A stretch of DNA of 61,885 nucleotides from the NCBI RefSeq assembly GCF_030700285.1, contig NZ_JAUYZJ010000017.1, positions 1 to 61,885 on the forward strand. The letters run 5' to 3'. Numbering within the stretch: the stretch's first letter is position 1; each line of letters starts with the position of its first letter. The position numbers and the translations under genes are program-made. The DNA comes from Methylobacterium sp. NEAU K. Its GTDB lineage: Bacteria; Pseudomonadota; Alphaproteobacteria; Rhizobiales; Beijerinckiaceae. Below are positions 42,128 through 50,844 of the stretch, one piece after another. The notes below the pieces were generated by a model. The model made no database searches and was not told the DNA's origin. It was given only the letters and a program-made list of their open reading frames with translations.

Positions 42128-43399
42128 ATGAGGGTCCTGATCGCAGCTTCTGCCCTGACGGGACACGTCAATCCGCTACTGGCCATCGGTCACCGGCTGC
42201 ACGCCCGCGGCGACGACGTGCTGTTCACCACGTCCGAGACCTTTCAGTCTCGGATCGAGGCGGCAGGACTGCGTTTCGCCCCCTGCAATGATGGGGGCGC
42301 TGCCGCTTACCTCGACGTCGATCTGCCGCCAGGACCGGAACGCTGGCGGCACGAGTTCGAGCAGCGCTTCATTAACGGCATGCCGGGCCAGGCTGCGGGC
42401 CTGCGAAGGTTGATCGCGGATCATCGGCCCGATGTCGTGATCGCCGGCAGCCTGTTCCTTGGCGTCCTGCCCCTGCTCCTCGATACGCGGGCGCGGCCAC
42501 CGATTGCTGTCCTGAACGTGAGCTTCCTCTTCCTCGATCGGCCCGACCAAGCGCCGGTGGGTGCCGGCCTACCCCCAGCCAAGGACGCCGCCGAGAGAGT
42601 GCGCTACGCAGCGTTGAAGGCGGGCACGGACGCTGCCTTCGTCAATCCCGTGCGTGCGCATACCGATGTGCTCCTTGCGGAGCTTGGACTGCGGCCGTTG
42701 CCGGCCTCGCTTCCGCACTCGATCGTTGTGTTGCCGGACCTCTTCCTCCAGCCGACTGTTCCGGCCTTCGAGTATGACTTCGGGGTGCTTCCGCCCGGCC
42801 TGCGCTTCGTCGGTCTGCTGCCCAGTCCCCATACCGACATCCCGCTGCCCGCGTGGTGGCACGAACTCGATGGGAGCAAGCGCGTCGTCCTTGTTACGCA
42901 AGGCACACTCGCCAACTCAGATTTTGGGGCGCTGGTTGAACCGACGCTGGCTGCGCTTGCTGACCGAGGCGACCTCCTCGTCGTTGCGACAACCGGCGGC
43001 CGCCCTTTGGACTCCCTTCGCGGCAGCCTGCCGCCAAACGCCCGGGCTGCGAGCTTTCTGCCTTTCGACCTGCTGTTGCCGAAGGTGGACCTACTCGTGA
43101 CCAATGGCGGCTACGGCAGCGTATCGCAGGCGCTCGCTGCGGGCGTACCTATCGTCTCGGCCGGCCGGACGGAGGACAAGGCCGAGGTCGGCGCGCGCAT
43201 TAGTTGGTCGGGTGTCGGGATCGACCTTGCGACAGACGTGCCGTCCGTAGAGGCCCTTCGCTTGGCAATCCTGCACGTGCTCGACGAACCTGCATTCCGA
43301 CGCCGCACCGCCGAGACCGCCGATGCGTTTAGCCGCGTTAACGCCGGTCACGAGATCCTCACGGCGGTCGACGACCTAGCTGGAAGATCAGTTGACTAA
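42128..43399 (+). CDS. UGT/MGT-family (GT1) glycosyltransferase
   Basis: A 423-residue GT-B enzyme of the macrolide/UDP-glucuronosyl type. The N-terminal MRVLIAASALTGHVNPLLAI has the conserved GHVNP loop. The C-terminal sugar-donor region is RAASFLPFDLLLPKVDLLVT, then NGGYGSVSQALAAGVPIVSA, with a Gly or Asn-rich NGGYGS in place of the HHGG(A/S) common in the family. Length is normal. Enzymes of this group glycosylate macrolides, flavonoids or lipids. No partner genes for a natural product are close by. It seems monocistronic. Confidence 0.83.
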   Translation: MRVLIAASALTGHVNPLLAIGHRLHARGDDVLFTTSETFQSRIEAAGLRFAPCNDGGAAAYLDVDLPPGPERWRHEFEQRFINGMPGQAAGLRRLIADHRPDVVIAGSLFLGVLPLLLDTRARPPIAVLNVSFLFLDRPDQAPVGAGLPPAKDAAERVRYAALKAGTDAAFVNPVRAHTDVLLAELGLRPLPASLPHSIVVLPDLFLQPTVPAFEYDFGVLPPGLRFVGLLPSPHTDIPLPAWWHELDGSKRVVLVTQGTLANSDFGALVEPTLAALADRGDLLVVATTGGRPLDSLRGSLPPNARAASFLPFDLLLPKVDLLVTNGGYGSVSQALAAGVPIVSAGRTEDKAEVGARISWSGVGIDLATDVPSVEALRLAILHVLDEPAFRRRTAETADAFSRVNAGHEILTAVDDLAGRSVD

Positions 43400-43602
43400 A
43401 TCGATTCATTGGTCAGCTTCCGCAAATTCGTCGTAACGCGACTGCCTTGGTGTCATTCCGATTGACCGCTGTCAGGCGCTCTGGAATTCGATTAGACGCT
43501 ATTTCCGGCACGAACTGCCGAGATCGGTCAACCGCGGAAAACAGCCAGAATGACATCTGTAGGCGCGAGTTGAAGGCTGGCTTTTCGGCGACGAGTCAAG
43601 GT

Positions 43603-44480
43603 CTATTGATGGCGCAACTCAGACTCACAAGCCGAGCTGCTCCAATAGAACAGCATATCGTGATGGTGCCCCCGGGACTTATCGACTTCAGACAGGAACA
43701 GATCCCGATGATCGACCACTCCGTCGAGCGAACAAGTCACGCAGGTGCCGCACAATCTCTGCTCATAGGAGACTTCGATCTCGACCCCATGCTTGGCCCG
43801 CACTTGGCAGACGCTGCGCTCGGGCGTAATTTCGACAAGGATCCCGGAGCGCGCCGTAGTGATGTGGAACGCGTCGCCCCAGCGGTCGACATCGGCTTTG
43901 AAGCGTTTGCGGTGGAGGTGGGCCATGCCCCCGCTGAGATCGGCGGCGCCGCACCGCCGTCCTGCAGGCGCATGCTCCCGAAGACATAGGTGTGGATGGA
44001 GCTGGGTTCGGCTGCCAGCACAACTGGGGATCGAAACGCGGCCGTTCTCCTCGCCACTCAGATGCATTTGGAGGCTATTGCCGAACGAGCCAGCTTCCAG
44101 TTCCACCAGGAACGGTGCGGTGACGCCGTTGTAAGCGCAGGAGTGCCAGGCGAAATCCTCCACCCTGGCCGCGAGAGCGTAGGCCATCGCGATGATCGGC
44201 GTCACGCCAGTGCCGCCCGCGATCAGCAGGTGGTGGGGGCCTGGGCCGGCGCGACGTGGTTGCGCGGGGGCGTGAACCGCACCCGGCGCCCGACATGGAA
44301 GGCGTCGTGGATAGTCTGCGAGCCGCCGCGGGGGTGGCCTCGCGCAACATCGCAATGCGGTAGCGCGAGCGGTCGGCCGGATCCGAGCTGAGCGTGGGGT
44401 TTGGGCGGAGGCCGGAGACTGCCTTTTCGTCGAGGTCGATGTCGAGCGTATTTTCACAAATGTCGGATCGGAGGCACGCA
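43603..44480 (-). pseudogene. VanB-like oxidoreductase (FNR plus 2Fe-2S), frameshifted
   Basis: Pieces of one reductase are found in several minus-strand frames. From the 5' side they are DPADRSRYRIAMLREATPA (near 44340-44390), HHLLIAGGTGVTPIIAMAYA (NAD site, around 44200), and a C-terminal ferredoxin part EIEVSYEQRLCGTCVTCSLD with GVVDHRDLFLSE. Relatives have S-C-E-Q; here the first cluster cysteine is Tyr. The N-terminal FMN/substrate region is missing. At least two frameshifts are needed to join the parts. In relatives the protein passes electrons to a Rieske oxygenase; no oxygenase gene is nearby. Confidence 0.7.
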
Positions 44481-44587
44481 AGTCTATATTGGTTATCGAC
44501 CGGTCACGCCCGAGATGACGCGTATTATGCTACCAGAAAAGCCGCCACGTCCGGACGAGGCGGCCAGACCGAGCATCCTCCCTCAAA

Positions 44588-45538
44588 TTACTCGACGCGT
44601 ACCCGCTCTGAACCGACCGGAGCGATCATTCCGGGGATGTACGAGCGCGAGATGTGAGCCCGACAATGGGCGTGAAAGGCCTCGACCAGCCGCGAAGGCT
44701 GCAACTCGCGCAGCGTCGCGACACCGATCGTCATCGGACGGTGCTCGCCCACGATGCGGACCGAGGTCAGGCCGCGCCCGTCGAGCGCTTGGCTCGATTT
44801 CGGCCGTGCGTTGAAGAGGGCGTAGCCAAAACCGTTAGCGACCATCGTCCGGACGACGTCCTGATGCGCCGAGCGCGCGGCGACACGCGGCACCAGCCCC
44901 TCATTCAGGAAGAGTGCCATGAAGTATTCCCGGCTCAAGGGCAGGTCGAGCAGGACGAGGGCCTCCTCCGCCAACTCTTGCAGCGTGGCTGCCGCCTGCG
45001 CGGCGAGCCGGTGCTTGTCGGAGACGACCGCGTAGGGCGGCAGGCTGACGAGGGGGTGGAATGCGATGTCGTCGGCAAGCTGCAGGTCGTAGATCAGGGC
45101 GATGTCGGTCTCACAGCGGCGCAGGCCCTCAAGCAGATCTTCCTGATGCCCCTCGACGTGGCTTACCTGGACGGCTGGGAACGCCGTCATGAAGGACTGG
45201 CTCAATTCCGGCACCAGCATCGGCGCGAGCGTCACCATGCAGCCGACTGAGAGCGAGCCGCGCACGGTCAGGCTCGTCTGCGAAGCGACGGTATACAGCC
45301 CTTCGGCCTGCGCGACGACGCGCTTCGCCTCGCTAAGCAGCGTTCGCCCTGCCGATGTAAGAGACAGGCCCTGCGCATGGTGACGCACGAAGAGCTGCGC
45401 GTTCAGCTCCTTCTCAAGATGCGAGATCGCCGTGGAGATGGAGGGCGGCGAGATGTGGATCCGTTCCGAGGCCAGCGTGATGCTTCCGGTTTCACCGGCA
45501 GCGATGAAGTATTCGAGCTGTCGCAAGGTGAACCGCAT
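44588..45538 (-). CDS. LysR-family regulator of the liv-ridA operon
   Basis: A 316-residue LysR regulator. The HTH region is MRFTLRQLEYFIAAGETGSI, then HISPPSISTAISHLEKELNA. The effector domain begins at GSLSVGCMVTLAPMLVPELS. The Met at 45538 fits the family start; a Met 12 bases upstream is also possible. It is last in a row of minus-strand genes, 60 bases after the DUF1028 gene, so it is either cotranscribed or read from its own promoter. It most likely controls the operon by sensing the transported compound. Confidence 0.85.
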   Translation of the reverse strand: MRFTLRQLEYFIAAGETGSITLASERIHISPPSISTAISHLEKELNAQLFVRHHAQGLSLTSAGRTLLSEAKRVVAQAEGLYTVASQTSLTVRGSLSVGCMVTLAPMLVPELSQSFMTAFPAVQVSHVEGHQEDLLEGLRRCETDIALIYDLQLADDIAFHPLVSLPPYAVVSDKHRLAAQAAATLQELAEEALVLLDLPLSREYFMALFLNEGLVPRVAARSAHQDVVRTMVANGFGYALFNARPKSSQALDGRGLTSVRIVGEHRPMTIGVATLRELQPSRLVEAFHAHCRAHISRSYIPGMIAPVGSERVRVE

Positions 45539-45598
45539 GTGACGGCTCATACCATGCGGCCCGGCGGCCCGGTAGCAGCGCGCCGGGCCGCCGGGGGC

Positions 45599-46273
45599 CT
45601 AGAGGTCGCCCGGCACGCCGTAGCTCGGGGCGGCGGAGGGATCGCGGGCGCGGGTCACATAATCGTCGAGCTGCGGCTTGTAGCGCTCCCAAAGCGCGGC
45701 GAGACCGGCAATCGGGCACTCCTCGGTCCAGTCGATCCGGAGGTCCGCCACGGGCCACGGGACCTCGCGCACCAGCATCATGCCGGCCGAGTGGACGGGG
45801 CCGGCCTCACCGCCGGCAGCGAGCGCGGCCCGCATCGCTGCGATCAGGCGGTCGCCGAGGGGGCCGCTCGCTCGCCCGAAGGCCTCGACCATCGCCTGGG
45901 GCACACCCGGATCGGCCAGGAGATTGCCACCGCAGGCCACGTTCGCGGCCCGCGCCTCGGCCCAGATTCCGAGCGCCCGGGGGCCCGAATGGATCGCCGA
46001 CCCTCCCTGCGCATCGACCACCAGTACCTGGCGAAAGTCCATGTGCGGCGCGGATCCGCGCAGCACTCCGATGACCTGCTCGGCGCTGGCGCCGAGACGG
46101 AGCAGGTCGAGGGCGCGGGTGCCGAGCGATGGATCGGTGACGTTCTGGCTGGCGACGGCGCCGACGCCCGCGCGGGCGTGAGCGCACCGCGCCGCGACGG
46201 CGGGGGAGGACGAGGAGACGGCGACGCCGAACATGCCGGTTTCGGCGCAGCGCGCCGCGATCGAGAATGTCAT
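45599..46273 (-). CDS. DUF1028 family protein (Ntn-hydrolase-like)
   Basis: A 224-residue protein starting MTFSIAARCAETGMFGVAVS and going through ARAGVGAVASQNVTDPSLG and GGNLLADPGVPQAMVEAFGR. The SSSSPAVAARC and NVTDP segments are hallmarks of DUF1028, a predicted N-terminal nucleophile hydrolase family without proven substrate to my knowledge. It overlaps the ridA-like stop by 4 bases (ATGA). Close coupling to a RidA-like protein, a deacylase and a monooxygenase suggests hydrolysis of an amide or imide in the same route. Confidence 0.85.
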   Translation of the reverse strand: MTFSIAARCAETGMFGVAVSSSSPAVAARCAHARAGVGAVASQNVTDPSLGTRALDLLRLGASAEQVIGVLRGSAPHMDFRQVLVVDAQGGSAIHSGPRALGIWAEARAANVACGGNLLADPGVPQAMVEAFGRASGPLGDRLIAAMRAALAAGGEAGPVHSAGMMLVREVPWPVADLRIDWTEECPIAGLAALWERYKPQLDDYVTRARDPSAAPSYGVPGDL

Positions 46274-46695
46274 GGCACGTCGTCCGGAATGACGGCGGTG
46301 CCGTCGATCTCGACCAGCCATTCAGGTCGCGCCAGGGCCTGGACGACAAGGCCCGTCGAGACCGGGTGCACGCCGCGGATGTACTCGCCCATGGTCCGGT
46401 AGATCGCCTCGCGGTGGCGCACGTCGGTGATGTAGACCACCACCTTGACCAGATGCTCCATCCGGCCGCCGCACTCCTCGATGAGCTGGCGGATGTTCTG
46501 CATCACCTTGTGGGTCTGCTCGACGGGATCGTGGCTGGCGATGTTCTGCGCCGTGTCGAGATCCTGCGGGCACTGGCCGCGCAGGTAGACCGTCCGGCCG
46601 CCACGGGTGACGACCGCGTGGCAGAGGTCGTTGTCGAGCTTCTGTTCCGGATAGGTATCCTTCGTATTGAACGGTCGGATCCGCGTGTGCACCAT
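46270..46695 (-). CDS. RidA-family (YjgF/YER057c/UK114) protein
   Basis: A 141-residue RidA-like protein: MVHTRIRPFNTKDTYPEQKL, then GGRTVYLRGQCPQDLDTAQN, QTHKVMQNIRQLIEECGG and a C-terminal ALARPEWLVEIDGTAVIPDD. The key Arg of the active deaminases is expected near the C-terminal RPEWLVEIDGTA and is partly kept. RidA proteins hydrolyse reactive enamines or imines and often sit in amine or pyrimidine catabolic operons (as RutC does). It is placed between the monooxygenase and DUF1028 genes, 44 bases from the former. Confidence 0.87.
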   Translation of the reverse strand: MVHTRIRPFNTKDTYPEQKLDNDLCHAVVTRGGRTVYLRGQCPQDLDTAQNIASHDPVEQTHKVMQNIRQLIEECGGRMEHLVKVVVYITDVRHREAIYRTMGEYIRGVHPVSTGLVVQALARPEWLVEIDGTAVIPDDVP

Positions 46696-46739
46696 CGGGC
46701 TTTCCTGGAAAGAGGGAATCGGGGGTCCGGCAAGCCGCG

Positions 46740-48011
46740 TCAGGCGGCCGCCTCGCGGCTCGCGGCCGCGTGGTAGGCCAGATACCGGCGCTGCGTGGCG
46801 ATGTGGTCGGCGACATACGCGGCGTCGTGCCAGACGCCCCAGATGAAGCTCGATCCCCGCCGCGACTGCCAGGGCAGACCCAGAAAGTAGATGCCGGGCT
46901 CCGCCGAGACGCCGCGCTGGTGCTTTGGCCGGCCCCGCTCGTCGAAGGCATCGACGGCGAGCCACCGGTAATCCGCGGCGAAACCCGTCGCCCAGATGAT
47001 GGTGGTGATCCCCGCTTCCGCCAGGTCGAGGCTCCGGATCGGGTCGGTCACGCAGGGCGAGTCCGGCACGATCGCGCGGGCCCCGGGGTCGTCCGGGAGG
47101 TCGAGGCCGTTGCGGGCGACATAGGCGTCGGCCTCATCGAGCACCGACAGGTAATTGGCATCGCCCCGCGCGAGATTGTCGACGAGATCGGGCGCGAAGG
47201 TGAGCACGCCGTCGCGGCAGGATTCCGTCCGGCCGACGAGGAGCATTCCCTGCGCCGCGAGCCGGCGGAAATCGACCGTCTCGCCGCCGCGGGCGCCGCT
47301 GACCGCGATGGTCACGTGCTCGGCACCGGGGCCCGGGGTCGCGGCGTCCCATTTGCCGAGGACGCCGAGCCACCAGCAGAAATCGCGCCCGCGATAGACC
47401 CGTGGCGGACGGTCGTGCGGCCCGACCGATAGATAGACCGTCCGGCCGGCGCGCAGCAATTCGTCCGCGATCTGGCCCCCCGACGAGCCCGCGCCGACGA
47501 CGAGAACGGCGCCTTCCGCCAGATCGCGGGGATTGCGATAGCCGCTCGAATGGATCTGGGTCAGGCCCGGTGTCTCTGGGACCAGGGGCGGGATGACCGG
47601 GTTCTGGAAGGGCCCTGTCGCCGCCACCACGCTCAGCGCCTCGATCACGCCCGTCGACGTCTCGACGCGGAAGCCGGGGCGCCGCGCTAGCTTGCGGACC
47701 TCGCGCACCTCCACGCCGCAGCGGATCGGCGCATCGACCATGCGGGCATAGGTCTCGAAGTAATCGGCCACCTGCTCCTTGCCGACGAACGCATCGGGAT
47801 CGGTGCCGGGAAACTCGAGGCCGGGGAAGCGGTCGTGCCAGGCGGGGCCGTTGGCGACCAGCGAGTCCCAGCGGGCGGAGCGCCAGCGCTCGGCAATCCG
47901 GCCCCGTTCGAGCACGAGATGGCCGATGCTACACCGGCTCAGATGCTCGCTCATCGCCACGCCCGCCTGGCCGGCACCGACGACCAGCGTATCCACCGTC
48001 TCGACAGACAT
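46740..48011 (-). CDS. Flavin-dependent monooxygenase, CzcO/YUCCA-like
   Basis: A 423-residue flavoprotein: FAD site TLVVGAGQAGVAMSEHLSR, substrate-side ERWRSARWDSLVANGPAWHD and NADPH site VLVVGAGSSGGQIADELLRA. The C-terminal GIYFLGLPWQSRRGSSFIWG is typical as well. It is a clear paralog of nitH (same order of blocks and similar length). The ATG at 48011 (MSVETVDTLVVG) is chosen because the FAD fold starts at once. It lies in the liv-ridA operon, 146 bases after the ArgE-like gene. It probably hydroxylates the nitrogen compound brought in by the Liv system. Confidence 0.87.
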   Translation of the reverse strand: MSVETVDTLVVGAGQAGVAMSEHLSRCSIGHLVLERGRIAERWRSARWDSLVANGPAWHDRFPGLEFPGTDPDAFVGKEQVADYFETYARMVDAPIRCGVEVREVRKLARRPGFRVETSTGVIEALSVVAATGPFQNPVIPPLVPETPGLTQIHSSGYRNPRDLAEGAVLVVGAGSSGGQIADELLRAGRTVYLSVGPHDRPPRVYRGRDFCWWLGVLGKWDAATPGPGAEHVTIAVSGARGGETVDFRRLAAQGMLLVGRTESCRDGVLTFAPDLVDNLARGDANYLSVLDEADAYVARNGLDLPDDPGARAIVPDSPCVTDPIRSLDLAEAGITTIIWATGFAADYRWLAVDAFDERGRPKHQRGVSAEPGIYFLGLPWQSRRGSSFIWGVWHDAAYVADHIATQRRYLAYHAAASREAAA

Positions 48012-48157
48012 CGTTGACTCTTCCGGTATTGGTCGCTGAGACACGTCCACCGGCACGTTATCTTTCGGACCAGACCTCGCCCATTACATTTCGGGTTGGC
48101 CGTGCTTCGGTTTTCCCGAAATGCCGCGACACACCTGCAGGCGGAGGGTGGAGGCGC

Positions 48158-49306
48158 TCACGCCGCCAGCCGGTCGAGGAGGCGGTCCATCATGGCGTCG
48201 CACGCCGCGAGTTGCGCGAGGGTGACGAACTCGTCGGGCTTATGCCCCTGGTCCATAGAGCCCGGACCGCAGACGAGGGTCGGCGTGCCGAGGTGGCCGG
48301 CGAAGAGCCCGCCTTCCGTGCCGAAGGCCACCTTGTGGGTCTCGCCGGACCCGACCAGGGAACCCAGAAACGCCACGGCCTCGGAGTCGACGGGCGTCGC
48401 GAGGCCGGGATAGGCGTTGAGCCGCTCGATCGCGATGCGGGCCTCGGGAAAGTCGGCCTGCTGCGCGGCCGCGATCGCCTCGCCGGCGGCGACGATCTCG
48501 GCGAGAATCGTCTCGGGATTGTCCGCCGCGACGTTGCGGATCTCGAAATCGAGGGTGCAGCGGTTCGGCACGATGTTGAGCGCGGTGCCGCCCGCGATCT
48601 GTCCGACATGGATCGTCGTGTAGGGCACCGCGTAGTCGGGGTCGCGGGCGCCGCTCTCGGCCAGTGCATCCTGGCGGGCGCGCAGGGCGCCGACGACATC
48701 GCAGGCGAGATGGATCGCGTTGAGGGCCTGCGGCGCGAGGGCCGAGTGGCCGGCGACCCCGCGGCAAGTGGCGCGGGCGGCCAGCTTACCCTTGTGGCCG
48801 GTGGCGATGCGCATTCCGGTCGGCTCGCCGACGATGGTGAGGCGCGGGCGGAAGCCCCGTGCGGCGAGGCGGTCGATCAGGGAGCGCACGCCGACGCAGC
48901 CGATCTCCTCGTCGTGACTGAAGGCGAGGTGGAGGGGCACGGCGAGATCGCGGCCGGCGGCCCGCATGGCCATCGCGAGGGCCGAGGCGACGAAGCCCTT
49001 CATGTCGGCGGCGCCGCGGCCGTAGGCGCGCCCGTCCGCGATGCGCAGCCGGAACGGATCGCTCGTCCAATCCTGGCCGGTGACCGGCACGACGTCGGTA
49101 TGGCCCGACAGCATGATACCGGGGCGGTCGCTCGGCCCGATCGTACAGAAGAGGTTGGCCTTGCCCCCGTCTTCGGCCTCGACAAGTTCGGCAGCGATCC
49201 CGTGCTCGGCGAGGACGGTGCGCACGAAGTCGATCAGGGGTCGGTTCGGGCCCCGGCTCACCGTCTCGAATGCAATCAACCGATCGAGCAACGTGAGCGT
49301 GTCCAT
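48158..49306 (-). CDS. ArgE/DapE-family M20 deacylase
   Basis: A 382-residue M20 metallohydrolase of the acetylornithine deacetylase type. Metal ligands are in MLSGHTDVVPV (His), GRGAADMKGF (Asp), FSHDEEIGCVGV (Glu-Glu) and the C-terminal GPGSMDQGHKPDEFV (His). The dimerisation domain lies in the middle (GVAGHSALAPQALNAIHL). The ATG at 49306 follows GGGAAGGGGA. It stands 41 bases after livF, apart from any arginine gene. It probably cleaves an N-acyl amino acid or amide produced in the pathway. Confidence 0.87.
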   Translation of the reverse strand: MDTLTLLDRLIAFETVSRGPNRPLIDFVRTVLAEHGIAAELVEAEDGGKANLFCTIGPSDRPGIMLSGHTDVVPVTGQDWTSDPFRLRIADGRAYGRGAADMKGFVASALAMAMRAAGRDLAVPLHLAFSHDEEIGCVGVRSLIDRLAARGFRPRLTIVGEPTGMRIATGHKGKLAARATCRGVAGHSALAPQALNAIHLACDVVGALRARQDALAESGARDPDYAVPYTTIHVGQIAGGTALNIVPNRCTLDFEIRNVAADNPETILAEIVAAGEAIAAAQQADFPEARIAIERLNAYPGLATPVDSEAVAFLGSLVGSGETHKVAFGTEGGLFAGHLGTPTLVCGPGSMDQGHKPDEFVTLAQLAACDAMMDRLLDRLAA

Positions 49307-49347
49307 CGCGTCCCCTTCCCGGCTTGCCTGCCTCGCCGTGACGGCGA

Positions 49348-50043
49348 TCACAGGTAGAGATGCCGGACGGCGTCGGTGTCGAGAAGTTCGCGGGCGCTGC
49401 CGGCCGCGACGACGCGGCCCTTCACCAGCATGACGCCCCGATGAGCGATCGAGAGCGCCGTCTCGGCATTCTGCTCAATGAGGAGGACCGTCGTACCCTG
49501 TCGGTTCACTTCGGCGACGGTGTCGAAATATTCGTCGATCAGCTTGGGCGAGAGGCCGAGCGATGGCTCGTCCATCACGACGAGCCGCGGCTTGCCGATG
49601 AGGGCCCGGGCGAGCGCCACCATCGCCTGCTCGCCGCCCGAGAGAGTCCCCGCCCGCTGCCCGATGCGCTCGCGCACGCGGGGGAACAGCTCCAGCATCT
49701 CCTCTAGCCGGGCGGCGAAATCGCTGGCGCGCTGCGCCTCGAAGCCGAGGCGGATGTTGTCGCGGACCGTGATGTCGGCGAAGAGCCGCCGTCCCTCCGG
49801 CACGAAGCCGACCCCGAGGCCGCTCAGCGCCTCGGTGCGCAGGCCGGCAATGTCCTTCCCCATGATGCGCACGCGCCCGCGCGCCAGCGGCAGGAGGCCC
49901 GACAGGGCGCGGAAGGTCGTGGTCTTGCCGGCGCCGTTGGGCCCCAGGATGCAGACCAGCTCGCCCTCCGCCACCTCGAAGGAGACGTCGCGCAGCATCG
50001 CGACCGCGCCGTAAGTGGTGTCGACGCCCTCAAGCGTGAGCAT
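49348..50043 (-). CDS. livF: Branched-chain amino acid-type ABC transporter ATPase
   Basis: A 231-residue ATPase of LivF type: Walker A GPNGAGKTTT, signature TLSGGEQAMVALARAL and Walker B RLVVMDEPSLGLSP, with the LivF-specific FVPEGRRLFADITVRDNIRL. It overlaps livG by 14 bases. Complexes of this class take up amino acids, amides or aromatic acids and are often repurposed in catabolic operons. Confidence 0.92.
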   Translation of the reverse strand: MLTLEGVDTTYGAVAMLRDVSFEVAEGELVCILGPNGAGKTTTFRALSGLLPLARGRVRIMGKDIAGLRTEALSGLGVGFVPEGRRLFADITVRDNIRLGFEAQRASDFAARLEEMLELFPRVRERIGQRAGTLSGGEQAMVALARALIGKPRLVVMDEPSLGLSPKLIDEYFDTVAEVNRQGTTVLLIEQNAETALSIAHRGVMLVKGRVVAAGSARELLDTDAVRHLYL

Positions 50044-50842
50044 GCCGGACCACCTTTCTGCCGAGATAGGCTTCCTGCACCCGGGGGATCTGGCGCACGT
50101 CTTCGTAGGTACCTTCGGCGAGCTTCTGGCCGTAATCGAGCACCAGCACGCGGTGCGGCAGGGATGCGACGAGGCGCATGTCGTGTTCGATGATCATGAG
50201 TGCGAGGTTCGGCCGCTCCGCACAGATCGCCCGGATGTCGGCCATCAGCGCGTCGGTGTCCGCGTCGTCCATGCCGGAGGACGGCTCGTCGAGGAGGAGC
50301 ACTCGCGGCTCGCTCGCCAATGCCCGGGCGATCTCGAGGCGCCGCCGGTCGGCCTGCGGCAGTTCGGCGGCCGGGCGGTGGCGTTGCGCGTAGAGATCGC
50401 GGGAGACAGCCTTGAGCAGGGTGGCTGCGCGCTCGGCCGCGTCGTGCAACTCGGCCTGCGCGCGGCCCCGGCGCAGGATGGCGTCGAGCAGGCCGCTTCT
50501 CATGTGCGCGTGCCGGCCGATCACGACGTTGTCGATCACCGAGAGGTCGCCGAACAGGCGGCTCGACTGGAAGGTGCGCGCGATACCCCGGGCGACGATC
50601 CGGTGGGCGGGCATCCCGTCGATCCGCTCGCCTGCGAGCCGTACCGTCCCGGAGGACGGCTTGTAGAGCCCGGTGATGATGTTCAGGAGCGTCGACTTGC
50701 CGGCCCCGTTCGGGCCGATGATGCCGAGGATCTCGCCCTGTCGCAGGGTGAAGTCGACCTCCGCCATCGCCACGAGGCCGCCGAAGCGCATGGTGAGGTT
50801 CTGTCCCTCCAGGACGACGGGGACCGCGTCGGTGGCGCGCAT
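50030..50842 (-). CDS. livG: Branched-chain amino acid-type ABC transporter ATPase
   Basis: A 270-residue LivG ATPase: Walker A IIGPNGAGKSTLLNIITGL, then ARTFQSSRLFGDLSVIDNVV. The signature motif is unusual: where LSGG is expected it reads RPAAELPQADRRRLEIARAL, which is known in LivG proteins with a weak motif. Walker B is VLLLDEPSSGMDDADTD and the switch His is in LMIIEHDMRLV. The ATG at 50842 lies 2 bases after livM, so they are coupled. Confidence 0.88.
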   Translation of the reverse strand: MRATDAVPVVLEGQNLTMRFGGLVAMAEVDFTLRQGEILGIIGPNGAGKSTLLNIITGLYKPSSGTVRLAGERIDGMPAHRIVARGIARTFQSSRLFGDLSVIDNVVIGRHAHMRSGLLDAILRRGRAQAELHDAAERAATLLKAVSRDLYAQRHRPAAELPQADRRRLEIARALASEPRVLLLDEPSSGMDDADTDALMADIRAICAERPNLALMIIEHDMRLVASLPHRVLVLDYGQKLAEGTYEDVRQIPRVQEAYLGRKVVRHAHA

Positions 50843-50844
50843 GG

